From Thalassospira alkalitolerans (GTDB lineage Bacteria; Pseudomonadota; Alphaproteobacteria; Rhodospirillales; Thalassospiraceae), in assembly GCF_002115745.1 (NCBI RefSeq), contig NZ_JFKB01000005.1, positions 1-64,000 of the forward strand: a stretch of 64,000 nt of DNA, in the 5' to 3' direction. How positions within the stretch are numbered: position 1 is the first letter of the stretch; each line of letters starts with the position of its first letter. Position numbers and translations under genes: made by a program. The notes below the pieces were generated by a model, which did not search any database, was not told the DNA's origin, and was given only the letters and a program-made list of their open reading frames with translations. Shown here one piece after another: positions 8,611-16,301 of the stretch.

Positions 8611-9636
8611 TCATTTATTATTGGGATTGCGTGTTGCTGGTGACGCAGCCAGAACACAAAGCAGTTCAAACATGATCGAAATGCCAAGCCATGCCGTACC
8701 GCCCGATTGATCAAACGGCGGGGAAACTTCGACCAAATCCGCCCCGACAAGGTTCAGGCCATCAAGCATGCGGACCATGCGCTGGGCCTCGCGGCTGGTG
8801 AAACCGCCGATTTCGGGGGTGCCGGTGCCCGGTGCAAAGGCCGGATCAATCGCATCGATATCAAAGCTGACATAGGTTGGTTGGGTGCCAACGATGGTGC
8901 GGGCTTCTTTCATCACATCGGCAATACCGCGATCTTCGACTTCTTCGATGCGGATGATGCGCACGCCCTGCGCCAAGCCCCATTCAACGTCTTCGCCGTC
9001 ATACATGGTGCCGCGAATGCCGATCTGAACCACACGTTTTGGATCAAGATAGCCGTCTTCGATGGCACGGCGGAACGGAGTGCCGTGGGTATAGCGATAG
9101 CCGTTGAAATAGCTGTCAAACAAATCGGTATGGGCATCGAAATGCACCATGCCAAGCGGTTGATCGGCGCCCAAGGCCTTAAGGATTGGATAGGACACCA
9201 AATGATCGCCACCCGCCGATAGGGGCGCGATGTTTTTGGCTTTAAGGGCGGATATGAAGCCGGTGACTTTATCAAGCGTATCCATGATATCGGCCGGGTT
9301 AACCGGGCTATCGCCCAGATCGGCAACATTGCGGATGGCAAACGGGTTGATCCCCGATACCGGATGGCGCGGGCGGATCATGGTGGAAAGATCACGCAAC
9401 TGGCGCGGGCCGTGGCGCGGGCCGGGGCGATTGGTGGTACCGCCATCCCATGGCACGCCGAGAATGGCGATATCCACATCATCAAGGGCGGTGTCGGACA
9501 GGCCCAGCAATGGCAGGCGCATAAAGGTCGGGATTCCGGCAAAACGCGGGGTTTCCATCGCCGAAGGTGGCTCGAACGAGGGGACGACCGGGCCGGTATG
9601 GGGTTTGGCGTTATCTGATTTGGCGGGGCTGGACAT
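8611..9636 (-). CDS. Agmatinase/ureohydrolase-family guanidino-compound hydrolase
   Basis: A 341-residue metallohydrolase of the arginase/agmatinase superfamily. The two-metal ligand motifs are intact: [14 protein letters not shown], and [19 protein letters not shown]. The family splits a guanidino group into urea and an amine, usually with Mn or Ni. Segments such as [13 protein letters not shown] near the start and LVEVSPPFD near the end resemble guanidinobutyrase and guanidinopropionase more than short agmatinases; the substrate is not certain. I chose ATG 9636, which has GGAG seven bases upstream, over a TTG at 9690. The gene heads the importer operon, with LysR divergent. Confidence 0.84.
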   Translation of the reverse strand: MSSPAKSDNAKPHTGPVVPSFEPPSAMETPRFAGIPTFMRLPLLGLSDTALDDVDIAILGVPWDGGTTNRPGPRHGPRQLRDLSTMIRPRHPVSGINPFAIRNVADLGDSPVNPADIMDTLDKVTGFISALKAKNIAPLSAGGDHLVSYPILKALGADQPLGMVHFDAHTDLFDSYFNGYRYTHGTPFRRAIEDGYLDPKRVVQIGIRGTMYDGEDVEWGLAQGVRIIRIEEVEDRGIADVMKEARTIVGTQPTYVSFDIDAIDPAFAPGTGTPEIGGFTSREAQRMVRMLDGLNLVGADLVEVSPPFDQSGGTAWLGISIMFELLCVLAASPATRNPNNK

Positions 9637-9735
9637 TTGGCGTCTCCGTGATGGCGATGCATTCACGTTGCCACAGGCGCTTGTGTCCAATAATATCGAA
9701 CTTCAAAACTAAACGTCGGAAGTTTCCAACCTATC

Positions 9736-10674
9736 ATGGCCGCAAATGTTCCCCCCTTAAGTGATGCTGACCTGCGCCAGTTGCGCATTTTCCGCGCGAT
9801 TGTTGAAAGCAATGGCTTTGGCGCGGCGCAAGAACAGCTTGGCATTTCACGATCGACGATCAGTTCGCAGATGTCGGCCCTTGAAACCCGGCTTGGCGTG
9901 ACATTGTGCCGTCGGGGCCGGTCGGGCTTTGCGCTGACCGATCATGGGCAAAAGATTTATAACGAGGCGATCAAGCTTTTTGCTGCCGAGGATTCCTTTC
10001 GCGCCGAGGTCGGGGCGATCCGCGGCAGTCTGGTCGGGGAATTGCGCATTGGTGTGGTTGATGCGGTGGTCGAAAATCCTAATTGTTCGCTGGATCAGGC
10101 GATTGCGGCGTTTAATCAACGCGCACCCGATGTGCATGTCACCCTTTTGATCGTGTCGCCCAATCAGATCGAAAATGCGTTGCTCAGCCGTCAGATGGAA
10201 GTGGCGATTGTGCCCAATCAGCCGATGAACAGCGCGGTGCAGATGCAGCAATTGTTTTACGAGGAACAGCGGCTTTATTGCGGGGCGCGCCATCCGCTTT
10301 TTGATCAGGACACGGCCAAACTGCCGATGGAAGACGTGGCGGATTTGACCTTTGCAAGGCGTGGCTATTCGGTGGCGACGGCGTTTCAATCGCTGTTTAA
10401 ACATGCGCCTGCGGCAACGGCCTATGACATGGAAGGGCTGGCGCATTTGATTTTAAGCGGCCGGTTCGTCAGTTTCCTGCCGACCCATTTTGCCGCGCGG
10501 TGGGAAGAGCGCGGCGAGATGAAGGTGCTGCGCCCGGATTTCCTGAGTTTTAAAATCGGCATGTGCATGGCGCATTTTCCCCATGCGGTGCTGTCGCGCA
10601 TGGCACGCGAATTTCGCGAATGCTTGATCGAGGCGCATCCGGTTTATATCGGGGCGAAGAAGCAGGCGGGGTGA
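9736..10674 (+). CDS. LysR-family regulator divergent from the hydrolase/importer operon
   Basis: A 312-residue LysR-type regulator. The N-terminal winged helix-turn-helix is clear (IVESNGFGAAQEQLGISRSTISSQMSALE, read as the FGAAQEQLGISRSTISSQ core), followed by the usual linker helix and an effector-binding domain from about residue 90. It starts 99 bp from the hydrolase gene in the opposite direction, the classic layout for a LysR protein that controls its neighbour and itself. GGAAGTTTCC (9718-9727) lies just before its own start and may be part of an operator. The likely inducer is the imported guanidino compound, by inference. Confidence 0.85.
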   Translation: MAANVPPLSDADLRQLRIFRAIVESNGFGAAQEQLGISRSTISSQMSALETRLGVTLCRRGRSGFALTDHGQKIYNEAIKLFAAEDSFRAEVGAIRGSLVGELRIGVVDAVVENPNCSLDQAIAAFNQRAPDVHVTLLIVSPNQIENALLSRQMEVAIVPNQPMNSAVQMQQLFYEEQRLYCGARHPLFDQDTAKLPMEDVADLTFARRGYSVATAFQSLFKHAPAATAYDMEGLAHLILSGRFVSFLPTHFAARWEERGEMKVLRPDFLSFKIGMCMAHFPHAVLSRMAREFRECLIEAHPVYIGAKKQAG

Positions 10675-10687
10675 GGGGCTGGCTTTG

Positions 10688-10709
10688 TTATTGACTTCGC
10701 GGTCAATAA
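10688..10709. promoter_or_regulatory. Perfect dyad over the -35 element of the HigBA-type operon
   Basis: TTATTGAC (10688-10695) and GTCAATAA (10702-10709) are perfect inverted arms around TTCGCG. The left arm contains the -35 hexamer TTGACT (10691-10696); a GAATAT -10 follows after 17 bp (10714-10719). This is a good candidate for antitoxin autorepression. Confidence 0.6.
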
Positions 10710-10719
10710 AACCGAATAT

Positions 10720-10735
10720 GTACCTTGTGAGGTAC
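10720..10735. promoter_or_regulatory. Second operator-like dyad before the HigB-type toxin gene
   Basis: GTACCT-TGTG-AGGTAC is a perfect inverted repeat starting right after the predicted -10 element and ending 12 bp before the toxin ATG. With the dyad at 10688-10709 it brackets the promoter, as expected for cooperative repression by an antitoxin or toxin-antitoxin complex. Confidence 0.55.
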
Positions 10736-10747
10736 GCGTGAGGTGCC

Positions 10748-11086
10748 ATGAAAAAGCTGCAGGCGAAGTTTTACCGAACACAGGGTGGCATTGAACCGGC
10801 CCGCGAGTTCCTTAAGGAGCTTGATCCATTGGATCGCAAAACTGTCGGTGCCGATGTTGCCACTGTTGAATTTGGCTGGCCGGTTGGTATGCCGACTTGT
10901 CGGCCCTTGGGCAACGGGCTTTGGGAAGTTCGCAGCCGCATTTCAAATGGCCGGATCGTGCGGGTGATCTTTTGCATTGCAGATGAAGCGATGGTTTTGC
11001 TGCATGGCTTTGTCAAGAAAAGCCAGAAGACGCCTAAAACGGACCTTGATCTTGCGAAAAGTCGCAAGAAGGAGATGGAAAAATGA
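10748..11086 (+). CDS. HigB/Gp49-like (RelE superfamily) toxin
   Basis: A 112-residue basic protein with the phage Gp49/HigB layout: a short helical N-terminal part, then the beta core PTCRPLGNGLWEVRSRIS and RIVRVIFCIADEAMVLLHGFVKKSQKTP. The WEVR, R-V-F and HGFxKKxxKTP elements mark ribosome-dependent mRNA-cleaving toxins of this group. AGGTG precedes the ATG. The stop overlaps the start of the following XRE antitoxin gene (ATGA), giving the toxin-first order typical of HigBA. Confidence 0.82.
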   Translation: MKKLQAKFYRTQGGIEPAREFLKELDPLDRKTVGADVATVEFGWPVGMPTCRPLGNGLWEVRSRISNGRIVRVIFCIADEAMVLLHGFVKKSQKTPKTDLDLAKSRKKEMEK

Positions 11087-11364
11087 CCAACGCGCATATT
11101 GGGTCTTCTTTTGATGATTTTCTTGAAGAAGACGGCATTCGCGAAGAGGTAGAGGCGATTGCCGTTAAGCGGGTTATTGCCTGGCAGATTGCGCAGGAAA
11201 TGGAAAAGCAGGGCCTAAGCAAGACCGAGATGGCAGCCCGGATGAAGACAAGCCGGGCGCAACTTGACCGGTTGCTGGATGGCAATAATGACAAGGTCCA
11301 GCTTGACACCATCCAGCGCGGGGCCAAGGCGATTGGCCGGAAATTGCGGCTTGAACTTGTGTGA
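11083..11364 (+). CDS. XRE-family antitoxin (HigA-like)
   Basis: A 93-residue protein whose second half is a Cro/C1-type helix-turn-helix (KQGLSKTEMAARMKTSRAQLDRLLDG). The acidic N-terminal part (DDFLEEDGIREEVEAIAVKR) probably wraps the toxin. It overlaps the toxin gene by four bases, so synthesis is coupled. It would neutralise the HigB-like toxin and repress the operon through the dyads upstream. No other gene shares the transcript. Confidence 0.82.
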   Translation: MTNAHIGSSFDDFLEEDGIREEVEAIAVKRVIAWQIAQEMEKQGLSKTEMAARMKTSRAQLDRLLDGNNDKVQLDTIQRGAKAIGRKLRLELV

Positions 11365-11480
11365 TGTGATCCGCGCCGTGCATGGGGCGGGGATGGTGAT
11401 GATTGATTGCAGGAATATCTGCACAATCGCGGTTTTACCCGTTATTGTTGCAGTCTGGTCAATCAGTTAGCGGATGAAAC

Positions 11481-12620
11481 ATGCTGTCATCAATTAGTTT
11501 GCGTCATATGCGGGTTTTTGTTGCGGTGGCCGATCATGGCAATTTTACCGCCGCCGCCGAGGCGCTTGGCGTGACCCCATCGGGATTAACCGCCACCATT
11601 CGCCAGTTCGAAGATGTGGCCGGGGCATCGTTGTTTGACCGCACAACGCGCCATGTCTCGCTGAGCAGTACCGGCGAACGGTTTTTGCCGATTGCGCGGC
11701 GGTTGATCGGTGATTTCGAAGAGGCACTTGGTGATCTGGATGCGCTGTCCAAGGGGATTGGCGGGACGATCCGCATTGCCGCCGCTCCATCGGTCCTGAC
11801 CCGTATTTTGCCCGGTGTGATCCGCGCGTTTGTGGCGGAACATCCCGATGCCAGGCTGCGCCTTGATGAACGCAATGCCGGTGAGGTTCACGAGGCGGTT
11901 GCCCGGAACGAGGCCGATTTTGGCATTGCCGGGGAATGGCAGGACTTGCCCGATATTGCGTTCAGCCCGCTGTTTTCCGACCGGTTCGGGGTGTTGTGCC
12001 GCCCGGATCATCCGTTTGCGTTGCGCACGGCGATTACTTGGTCGGAACTGGCCGGGCATCCGTTTGTCGGGCTTGGCCCGGAATCGGGCACGCGTGCGAT
12101 GATGGCAGGCCAGGGGATTTGGGCCGCCGGGGTTGAAGGGGAACTTTCGCCATCGGTCCACCGTGCTGCGGCCCTTGGTGTGCGCGAAGCACAAAAGGTG
12201 CTGCGCACCGCTGCTTATGCTGATCGTGCGATGGAACGTGTTGCCAAATTGACAAAGGAAAACCGGGAAAACCAGAAGGACCGGGGCGGCAAGACCACCG
12301 GCGGACAAGGAAACGCGATCAGCGATCTGGTCGCTCAATTGCGCCCTATTGTCGAAACATCCAATACGATTACGTTGGCCGCGATGGTTTCCGAAGGGGT
12401 CGGGATTACGGTCCTGCCGGAACTGGCGGCGCGCGTTGCCGACCTTGCCGTGCCGGGAAAACTCGCCTTTGTGCCTTTGAACGAGCCGATCCGCAAACGC
12501 CCGATTGGCATCATCACCCGCCAGAGCAGAAGCCTGTCGCCGATTGCGCAGATCTTCCTTGATATGGTGATCGGACAGGCCCCGGAAATGGATTTGCCTG
12601 CGGCGATTGAGTGGGGGTGA
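11481..12620 (+). CDS. LysR-family regulator with an extra hydrophilic segment
   Basis: A 379-residue LysR-type regulator, about 70 residues longer than usual. The N-terminal DNA-binding domain is standard (FTAAAEALGVTPSGLTATIRQFE). The effector domain begins near residue 95 and ends with ETSNTITLAAMVSEGVGITV. Between them, about residues 223-285, lies a charged and Gln/Gly-rich stretch (including RENQKDRGGKTTGGQGN) where normal LysR proteins have only a short loop. The reading frame continues through it without interruption. It is co-directional with the preceding toxin-antitoxin pair but about 115 bp away, and no target operon is evident. Confidence 0.8.
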   Translation: MLSSISLRHMRVFVAVADHGNFTAAAEALGVTPSGLTATIRQFEDVAGASLFDRTTRHVSLSSTGERFLPIARRLIGDFEEALGDLDALSKGIGGTIRIAAAPSVLTRILPGVIRAFVAEHPDARLRLDERNAGEVHEAVARNEADFGIAGEWQDLPDIAFSPLFSDRFGVLCRPDHPFALRTAITWSELAGHPFVGLGPESGTRAMMAGQGIWAAGVEGELSPSVHRAAALGVREAQKVLRTAAYADRAMERVAKLTKENRENQKDRGGKTTGGQGNAISDLVAQLRPIVETSNTITLAAMVSEGVGITVLPELAARVADLAVPGKLAFVPLNEPIRKRPIGIITRQSRSLSPIAQIFLDMVIGQAPEMDLPAAIEWG

Positions 12621-12738
12621 GGCGGAAATTAATCTCTCCCCTTTTATTTCTGATTTCAGACTGGTGAGTATCGTTTGTTGGAATATGTTTTTGGGCCGAT
12701 GTTGCGATCTCGGGATGAGAGTTTGAGGGGGAGATGAC

Positions 12739-13155
12739 GTGCAGTCTTTCAGGAAGGTTTTTAGTTATATATATGATTTTTCTGGTAATTATTATGTAAA
12801 GAGAAGTGTTGTAATTTCAATTTCTATAGTATTACTTGCTGTTTTGTCTGTGCAAATTATGTATGGTGATAGTTTTTATGTAAAATATTGGCAAAAAGTA
12901 ACAATATACATTTCAATGTTTGTTTTGTTCTTTTTGTTAAACTTCAATAATAGATTTATTATTCTTTTCGATTGGGATTTCAAAATAGAATTTTGGATTG
13001 GTTTGTTTTTGAATATTTTTGTGGGATCTTTTTTTGTTGTTTTGATATTTTTTGTCGATAAAAAAAGTGAGATGGATTTAATTATTTCTATATTCGCTGC
13101 AATGCATCACGCAAGCATGTTGTCATTATATGCTTATAAGATATTCCAGAAGTAG
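12739..13155 (+). CDS. AT-rich four-segment membrane protein of unknown function
   Basis: A 138-residue protein starting with GTG, preceded by a strong GAGGGGGAGA ribosome site. Four hydrophobic stretches (about residues 20-42, 52-70, 84-106, 112-130) suggest an integral membrane protein, with short charged loops such as DKKSEMD. Base composition is far more AT-rich than either neighbour, with many ATA and TTT codons, a sign of recent foreign origin. A REP-like hairpin begins directly after its stop. I recognise no family. Candidates would be an immunity or phage-derived protein, but nothing in the sequence shows this. Confidence 0.55.
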   Translation: MQSFRKVFSYIYDFSGNYYVKRSVVISISIVLLAVLSVQIMYGDSFYVKYWQKVTIYISMFVLFFLLNFNNRFIILFDWDFKIEFWIGLFLNIFVGSFFVVLIFFVDKKSEMDLIISIFAAMHHASMLSLYAYKIFQK

Positions 13156-13157
13156 TT

Positions 13158-13200
13158 CTTTGTGCGTAAAAAGGGAGCCGTCCCCTTTTTACGCACAAAG
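13158..13200. repeat. REP-like hairpin, 18-bp perfect arms
   Basis: CTTTGTGCGTAAAAAGGG (13158-13175) is inverted exactly at 13183-13200 around a 7-base loop. The GTCCCCTTTTT core resembles elements mobilised by REP-associated tyrosine transposases; that link is from general knowledge. No transposase gene is in the window. The hairpin may also terminate the upstream gene. Confidence 0.6.
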
Positions 13201-13250
13201 TGTCGGGGTTGCGGTGTTGTCGGAACTGGCCGCACGGGGTGCCGATCTCA
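13201..13250 (+). pseudogene. Scrap of a second LysR regulator gene
   Basis: Translation in frame gives VGVAVLSELAARGADL, which matches VGITVLPELAARVADL (residues 307-322 of the LysR encoded at 11481-12620) at 12 of 16 positions. Nothing else of the gene remains: the left side is a REP-like hairpin and the right side is a second AAAAGGGGAC element. It looks like the remains of a paralogue destroyed by repeat insertion or recombination. Confidence 0.55.
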
Positions 13251-13251
13251 G

Positions 13252-13273
13252 AAAAGGGGACAGATTTATTTTC
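13252..13273. repeat. Second REP-like end (AAAAGGGGACAGATTTATTT)
   Basis: AAAAGGGGAC (13252-13261) is the inverted counterpart of GTCCCCTTTT inside the hairpin at 13158-13200, followed by AGATTTATTTTC. The two elements face each other across the 50-bp LysR scrap, as in an inverted REP pair. Confidence 0.45.
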
Positions 13274-13291
13274 TTGATTGATGGTTTGATT

Positions 13292-13690
13292 TTAAACCCA
13301 ATTCTCAACCCGTAACCCATCTACCCGCTCAAACTCCCGCAGATTATTCGTCACCAGCGTTAGGCCCTGACTACGCGCATGGCCTGCGATCATCAGGTCG
13401 TAGGGGCCGATGATGTTGCCCTGTTTTTCAAGAATGCTTCGGATGTCGCCGTAATGGCCTGCGGCGGCGGTGTCGAAATTAAGTACGGTCAGGCGAGCGG
13501 CGAATTCTTCGATGGTGGCGAGGTTGTTTTCGGGCTGTGCCGATTTCATCGCGCCATAGATCAGTACGGCCTGAGTGACCGTGGAAATGCACATTGCGCC
13601 GCTGTAGCGGTTGAACTGTTCGCGCACCGAAGGCGGGCGGTTTTTGAGTGTATAGATGCAGATATTGGTATCGAGCATGAAACGCAGCAT
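13292..13690 (-). CDS. vapC: VapC-type PIN-domain toxin
   Basis: A 132-residue PIN-domain ribonuclease. The N-terminal strand has the metal-binding Asp (FMLDTNICIYTL), and later acidic residues occur in the usual places: ATIEEFAARL, FDTAAAGHYGDIR and GPYDLMIAGHARSQGLTLVTNN. VapC proteins cleave initiator tRNA or rRNA. The gene follows vapB after three bases on the same strand. It is complete, and nothing suggests inactivation. Confidence 0.88.
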   Translation of the reverse strand: MLRFMLDTNICIYTLKNRPPSVREQFNRYSGAMCISTVTQAVLIYGAMKSAQPENNLATIEEFAARLTVLNFDTAAAGHYGDIRSILEKQGNIIGPYDLMIAGHARSQGLTLVTNNLREFERVDGLRVENWV

Positions 13691-13693
13691 TTT

Positions 13694-13924
13694 CTAGAAA
13701 TCTTCGCGCTTTTGCATGTCGGGCTGGTTGCGCTCATTCATGAAATCGTTACTGACGCTATGGGTGTCAAAGAAGCTGTCCCAAAGCTGATCCGTTGGCA
13801 TGATGACGCGGGTATTGCCAACCGCGATGACCTCTACCGATTTGGTGCCCGCCGGAAAGGCGACGTCCTTTGGCAGGCGGATGGCCTGGGTTTTGTTGTT
13901 CAGAAATACTGATGCCTGGGTCAT
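13694..13924 (-). CDS. vapB: VapB-type antitoxin
   Basis: A 76-residue protein with the AbrB/MazE-like swapped-hairpin start (SVFLNNKTQAIRLPKDVAFP), followed by a toxin-binding tail (DQLWDSFFDTHSVSNDF). VapB dimers bind their own promoter. Two GTATATAC palindromes lie directly upstream, at 13943-13950 and 13993-14000. It precedes vapC on the same strand with a gap of three bases. Confidence 0.86.
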   Translation of the reverse strand: MTQASVFLNNKTQAIRLPKDVAFPAGTKSVEVIAVGNTRVIMPTDQLWDSFFDTHSVSNDFMNERNQPDMQKREDF

Positions 13925-13942
13925 GATGGGGGGCTCCGCGTG

Positions 13943-14000
13943 GTATATACGTGTTGTCTATAATTTGTGGTGCAGGTTAGTATATGTCAAGGGTATATAC
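13943..14000 (-). promoter_or_regulatory. vapBC promoter with two GTATATAC boxes
   Basis: Identical 8-bp palindromes GTATATAC occur at 13943-13950 and 13993-14000, 50 bp apart. Between them the reverse strand carries TTGACA (13985-13990) and an AT-rich stretch around 13959-13968 that could hold the -10 element. The layout suits VapB autoregulation. Confidence 0.5.
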
Positions 14001-14143
14001 ATTAGCCGGGTTTGTGGCCGGAGCTATATTCCGAGGGAAATCTTTGCAAGCTGGTAAATTGGACATTCTGCGACATATCATCTGGGGAGAGGTCATGGCC
14101 CGTCGGGCGGGTGGCCCAATGTGATTGTGAAGCAGGAGTTGGT

Positions 14144-15244
14144 ATGAGCGAGCGTGCGAAAGAGCCGGAGAAAAAGCCGGAGGCGACCAAGGCCAAGCGC
14201 AGCGGTGACGGCAACGGCAAAGCCAAGAAACCGCAGAAGAATATCAACCTTGCGCTTCAGGGCGGCGGATCGCATGGGGCATTTACATGGGGTGTTCTGG
14301 ATCGGTTGTTAGAGGATGAGGAAATCGTTGTTGAGGCGATTTCGGGGACCTCGGCCGGGGCGATGAATGCTGCCGTGGTGACATCGGGGATTGCCAAGGG
14401 CGGGCACCGGGGGGCGCGTGAGGACCTTGAGGTTTTCTGGCAGGCGGTTTCCGAGGCCGCGCGCTATAGCCCGCTGCAACGCAGTCCGATGGATATTTTA
14501 TTTGGCAATTGGTCGCTTGAAAATTCGCCGATGTACAAGTGGCTGGATATGAGTGCGAAGATGTTTTCGCCCTATGACCTGAACCCGGCGGGGGATAATC
14601 CGCTGGCGGAAATCCTGAAGGATGTTGTGGATTTCAAGGCACTTAATCAAAGCCCGGCCAAGCTTTTTATCACCGCAACCAATGTTGAAACCGGGCAGGG
14701 GCGGGTGTTTCGCAATCCCGATATTACGGTGGATGTGCTGCTGGCATCGGCCTGTTTGCCAACGATTTACAAGGCGGTTGAAATTGACGGCGTGCCGTAT
14801 TGGGACGGCGGATATTCCGGCAATCCAAGCCTTGGCCCGCTGGTGCGTGAATGCGGATCGGATGATACGGTTCTGGTGCAGATCAATCCGGTTAAACGGC
14901 CCGGTATTCCCAAAACGTCACATGAAATTGCCAATCGCCTGAACGAGGTATCGTTTAACAGCAGCCTGATGAAGGAATTGCGGATGATTTCGATCCTGCG
15001 TCATGGTGCGCCCGAACATGCCTGTGAGGCCCAAAAATGGGGGGCGATGCGGATGCATTGTATCGCCAGCGAGGCGATGCTGGAATTTGATCATTCAACG
15101 AAAATGAATGCGCAATGGGATTTCATGACCATGCTGCGCGATACAGGGCGTGAGGCGGCAAGTGCGTTTTTGAAAAAGCATCGCCGCGATATTGGCGTGC
15201 GGCCGAGCCTTGATCTTGATCAGTTTGCACCGGATTACGAATAG
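14144..15244 (+). CDS. Patatin-like phospholipase
   Basis: A 366-residue acyl hydrolase. After a Lys/Ala-rich hydrophilic N-terminal tail come the oxyanion loop LQGGGSHGAF, the nucleophile elbow GTSAG (Ser70) and the catalytic Asp motif YWDGGYSGNP, so the Ser-Asp dyad is complete. Patatin-like proteins hydrolyse phospholipids or acylglycerols. I use ATG 14144, which has AGGAG five bases upstream; the frame also extends up to 14012, but that part overlaps the vapBC promoter region and looks non-coding. No signal peptide is seen, so the enzyme is probably cytoplasmic or membrane-associated. Confidence 0.85.
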   Translation: MSERAKEPEKKPEATKAKRSGDGNGKAKKPQKNINLALQGGGSHGAFTWGVLDRLLEDEEIVVEAISGTSAGAMNAAVVTSGIAKGGHRGAREDLEVFWQAVSEAARYSPLQRSPMDILFGNWSLENSPMYKWLDMSAKMFSPYDLNPAGDNPLAEILKDVVDFKALNQSPAKLFITATNVETGQGRVFRNPDITVDVLLASACLPTIYKAVEIDGVPYWDGGYSGNPSLGPLVRECGSDDTVLVQINPVKRPGIPKTSHEIANRLNEVSFNSSLMKELRMISILRHGAPEHACEAQKWGAMRMHCIASEAMLEFDHSTKMNAQWDFMTMLRDTGREAASAFLKKHRRDIGVRPSLDLDQFAPDYE

Positions 15245-15579
15245 GCGGTTAGCAAGCGCAGGCAGGCATCCATGCGCGGGAAAGGCGCATATGGTGCGAT
15301 GGGCCACCGCCTTTGCGGAGCGGCGGTAATTGGCGGCCGGAAAACGGGTGCGGGGTTATGTTTTCCGACGTTTTTGCAGGCGGGCAATGGCGGCGGTGAC
15401 GGGCGGTGAGGACGGTTGATCTGGCTTGTTTTGATCCGGTTCAGGTTTGTTCCTCGCGCCGACCTCGCCAAGCTGTGATGACGGGTTGATTTCCGATTAT
15501 GCGGCAAGGCGGTTAAACCGGAAGGCAGATGAATTGATTGTCGCGCCAAAGAACCGGCGCGATCAGCCGGAGAGAACAG
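15245..15579. other. Intergenic stretch with a 5' leader hairpin
   Basis: About 335 bases with no convincing gene. The only structure I can support is a perfect 7-bp hairpin, TCGCGCC (15541-15547) with GGCGCGA (15556-15562), directly upstream of the ribosome site of the next gene; it could modulate translation or mRNA stability. Confidence 0.35.
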
Positions 15580-16068
15580 ATGCCCAAATCCGTGATTGCC
15601 CCCTTTGCTGGAATTGCCGCAGGTATTGCCGGTGCGGTGATGATGGCGGGCTTTGCCAGTACGGCCATGGCGGCCCCCAAGATTATCGAAATTACCCAGG
15701 TGCCGTGTCAGTTTCTGGAAGCGGAAACCACCAATCATCATTACACCAGCAGCAAAAAAGCCGACTGCGTTGCGATCAACAAGCAAAGTGGCGATCAGCG
15801 GCTTGAAAGTGCGGCGGTGATGACGCTGGAACCCGGTGATTACATTTTCCGGGTTGCCAATGACAATGTGCCCTATGAGGTTGGTTTTTGGCTGCGCGAC
15901 AAGGATTATGACTGGACGGATAAGGTTTTGGGCCAGAAACTTTCGGTTTCTGGCGGCGGGTTGTTCAAGGGAAAAACCAAGGATTACGCGGTGACGCTTG
16001 AACCCGGCGAATATTTGTATAGCTGTCCGCTAAACACGACGCCCAATTACAAGCTTGTGGTTAAGTAA
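15580..16068 (+). CDS. Periplasmic cupredoxin-like protein
   Basis: A 162-residue exported protein. The signal peptide spans roughly residues 1-28 (cleavage at AMA-APK). The mature domain has a beta-sandwich flavour and ends with LEPGEYLYSCPLNTTPNYKLVV, which resembles the Cys-Pro-Leu ligand loop of small copper proteins; an earlier CQFLEAETTNHHY carries Cys and His residues. This is a suggestion from pattern, and I cannot name the family. ATG 15580 has GGAGAG upstream; a frame extension to 15538 lacks a ribosome site. A strong terminator follows. Confidence 0.65.
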   Translation: MPKSVIAPFAGIAAGIAGAVMMAGFASTAMAAPKIIEITQVPCQFLEAETTNHHYTSSKKADCVAINKQSGDQRLESAAVMTLEPGDYIFRVANDNVPYEVGFWLRDKDYDWTDKVLGQKLSVSGGGLFKGKTKDYAVTLEPGEYLYSCPLNTTPNYKLVVK

Positions 16069-16194
16069 GCCGGTTTTTGGTTCTTCCCTGTTTGTTTTGT
16101 TTGCCCGGACGGCCGATTTTCCCGCGTTTGCTTTGTGATTGTCTCCCCCCTGATCGGCAACGATTTGTGACAATTTGGGAAAATCGGCCAACTT

Positions 16195-16231
16195 GCCCGC
16201 ATGTACCCCCATACATGCGGGCTTTCTTTTT
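16195..16231 (+). terminator. Rho-independent terminator
   Basis: GCCCGCATGTA (16195-16205) pairs perfectly with TACATGCGGGC (16212-16222) around a 6-base C-rich loop and is followed by TTTCTTTTT. It ends the cupredoxin-like transcript. Confidence 0.82.
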
Positions 16232-16301
16232 GCCTGTGGGGGATGTTCAGCATAGGGTGTTGCATCGCCTTTGTTTTTTGCAACAACGTCCTCGAGTAAT
16301 C

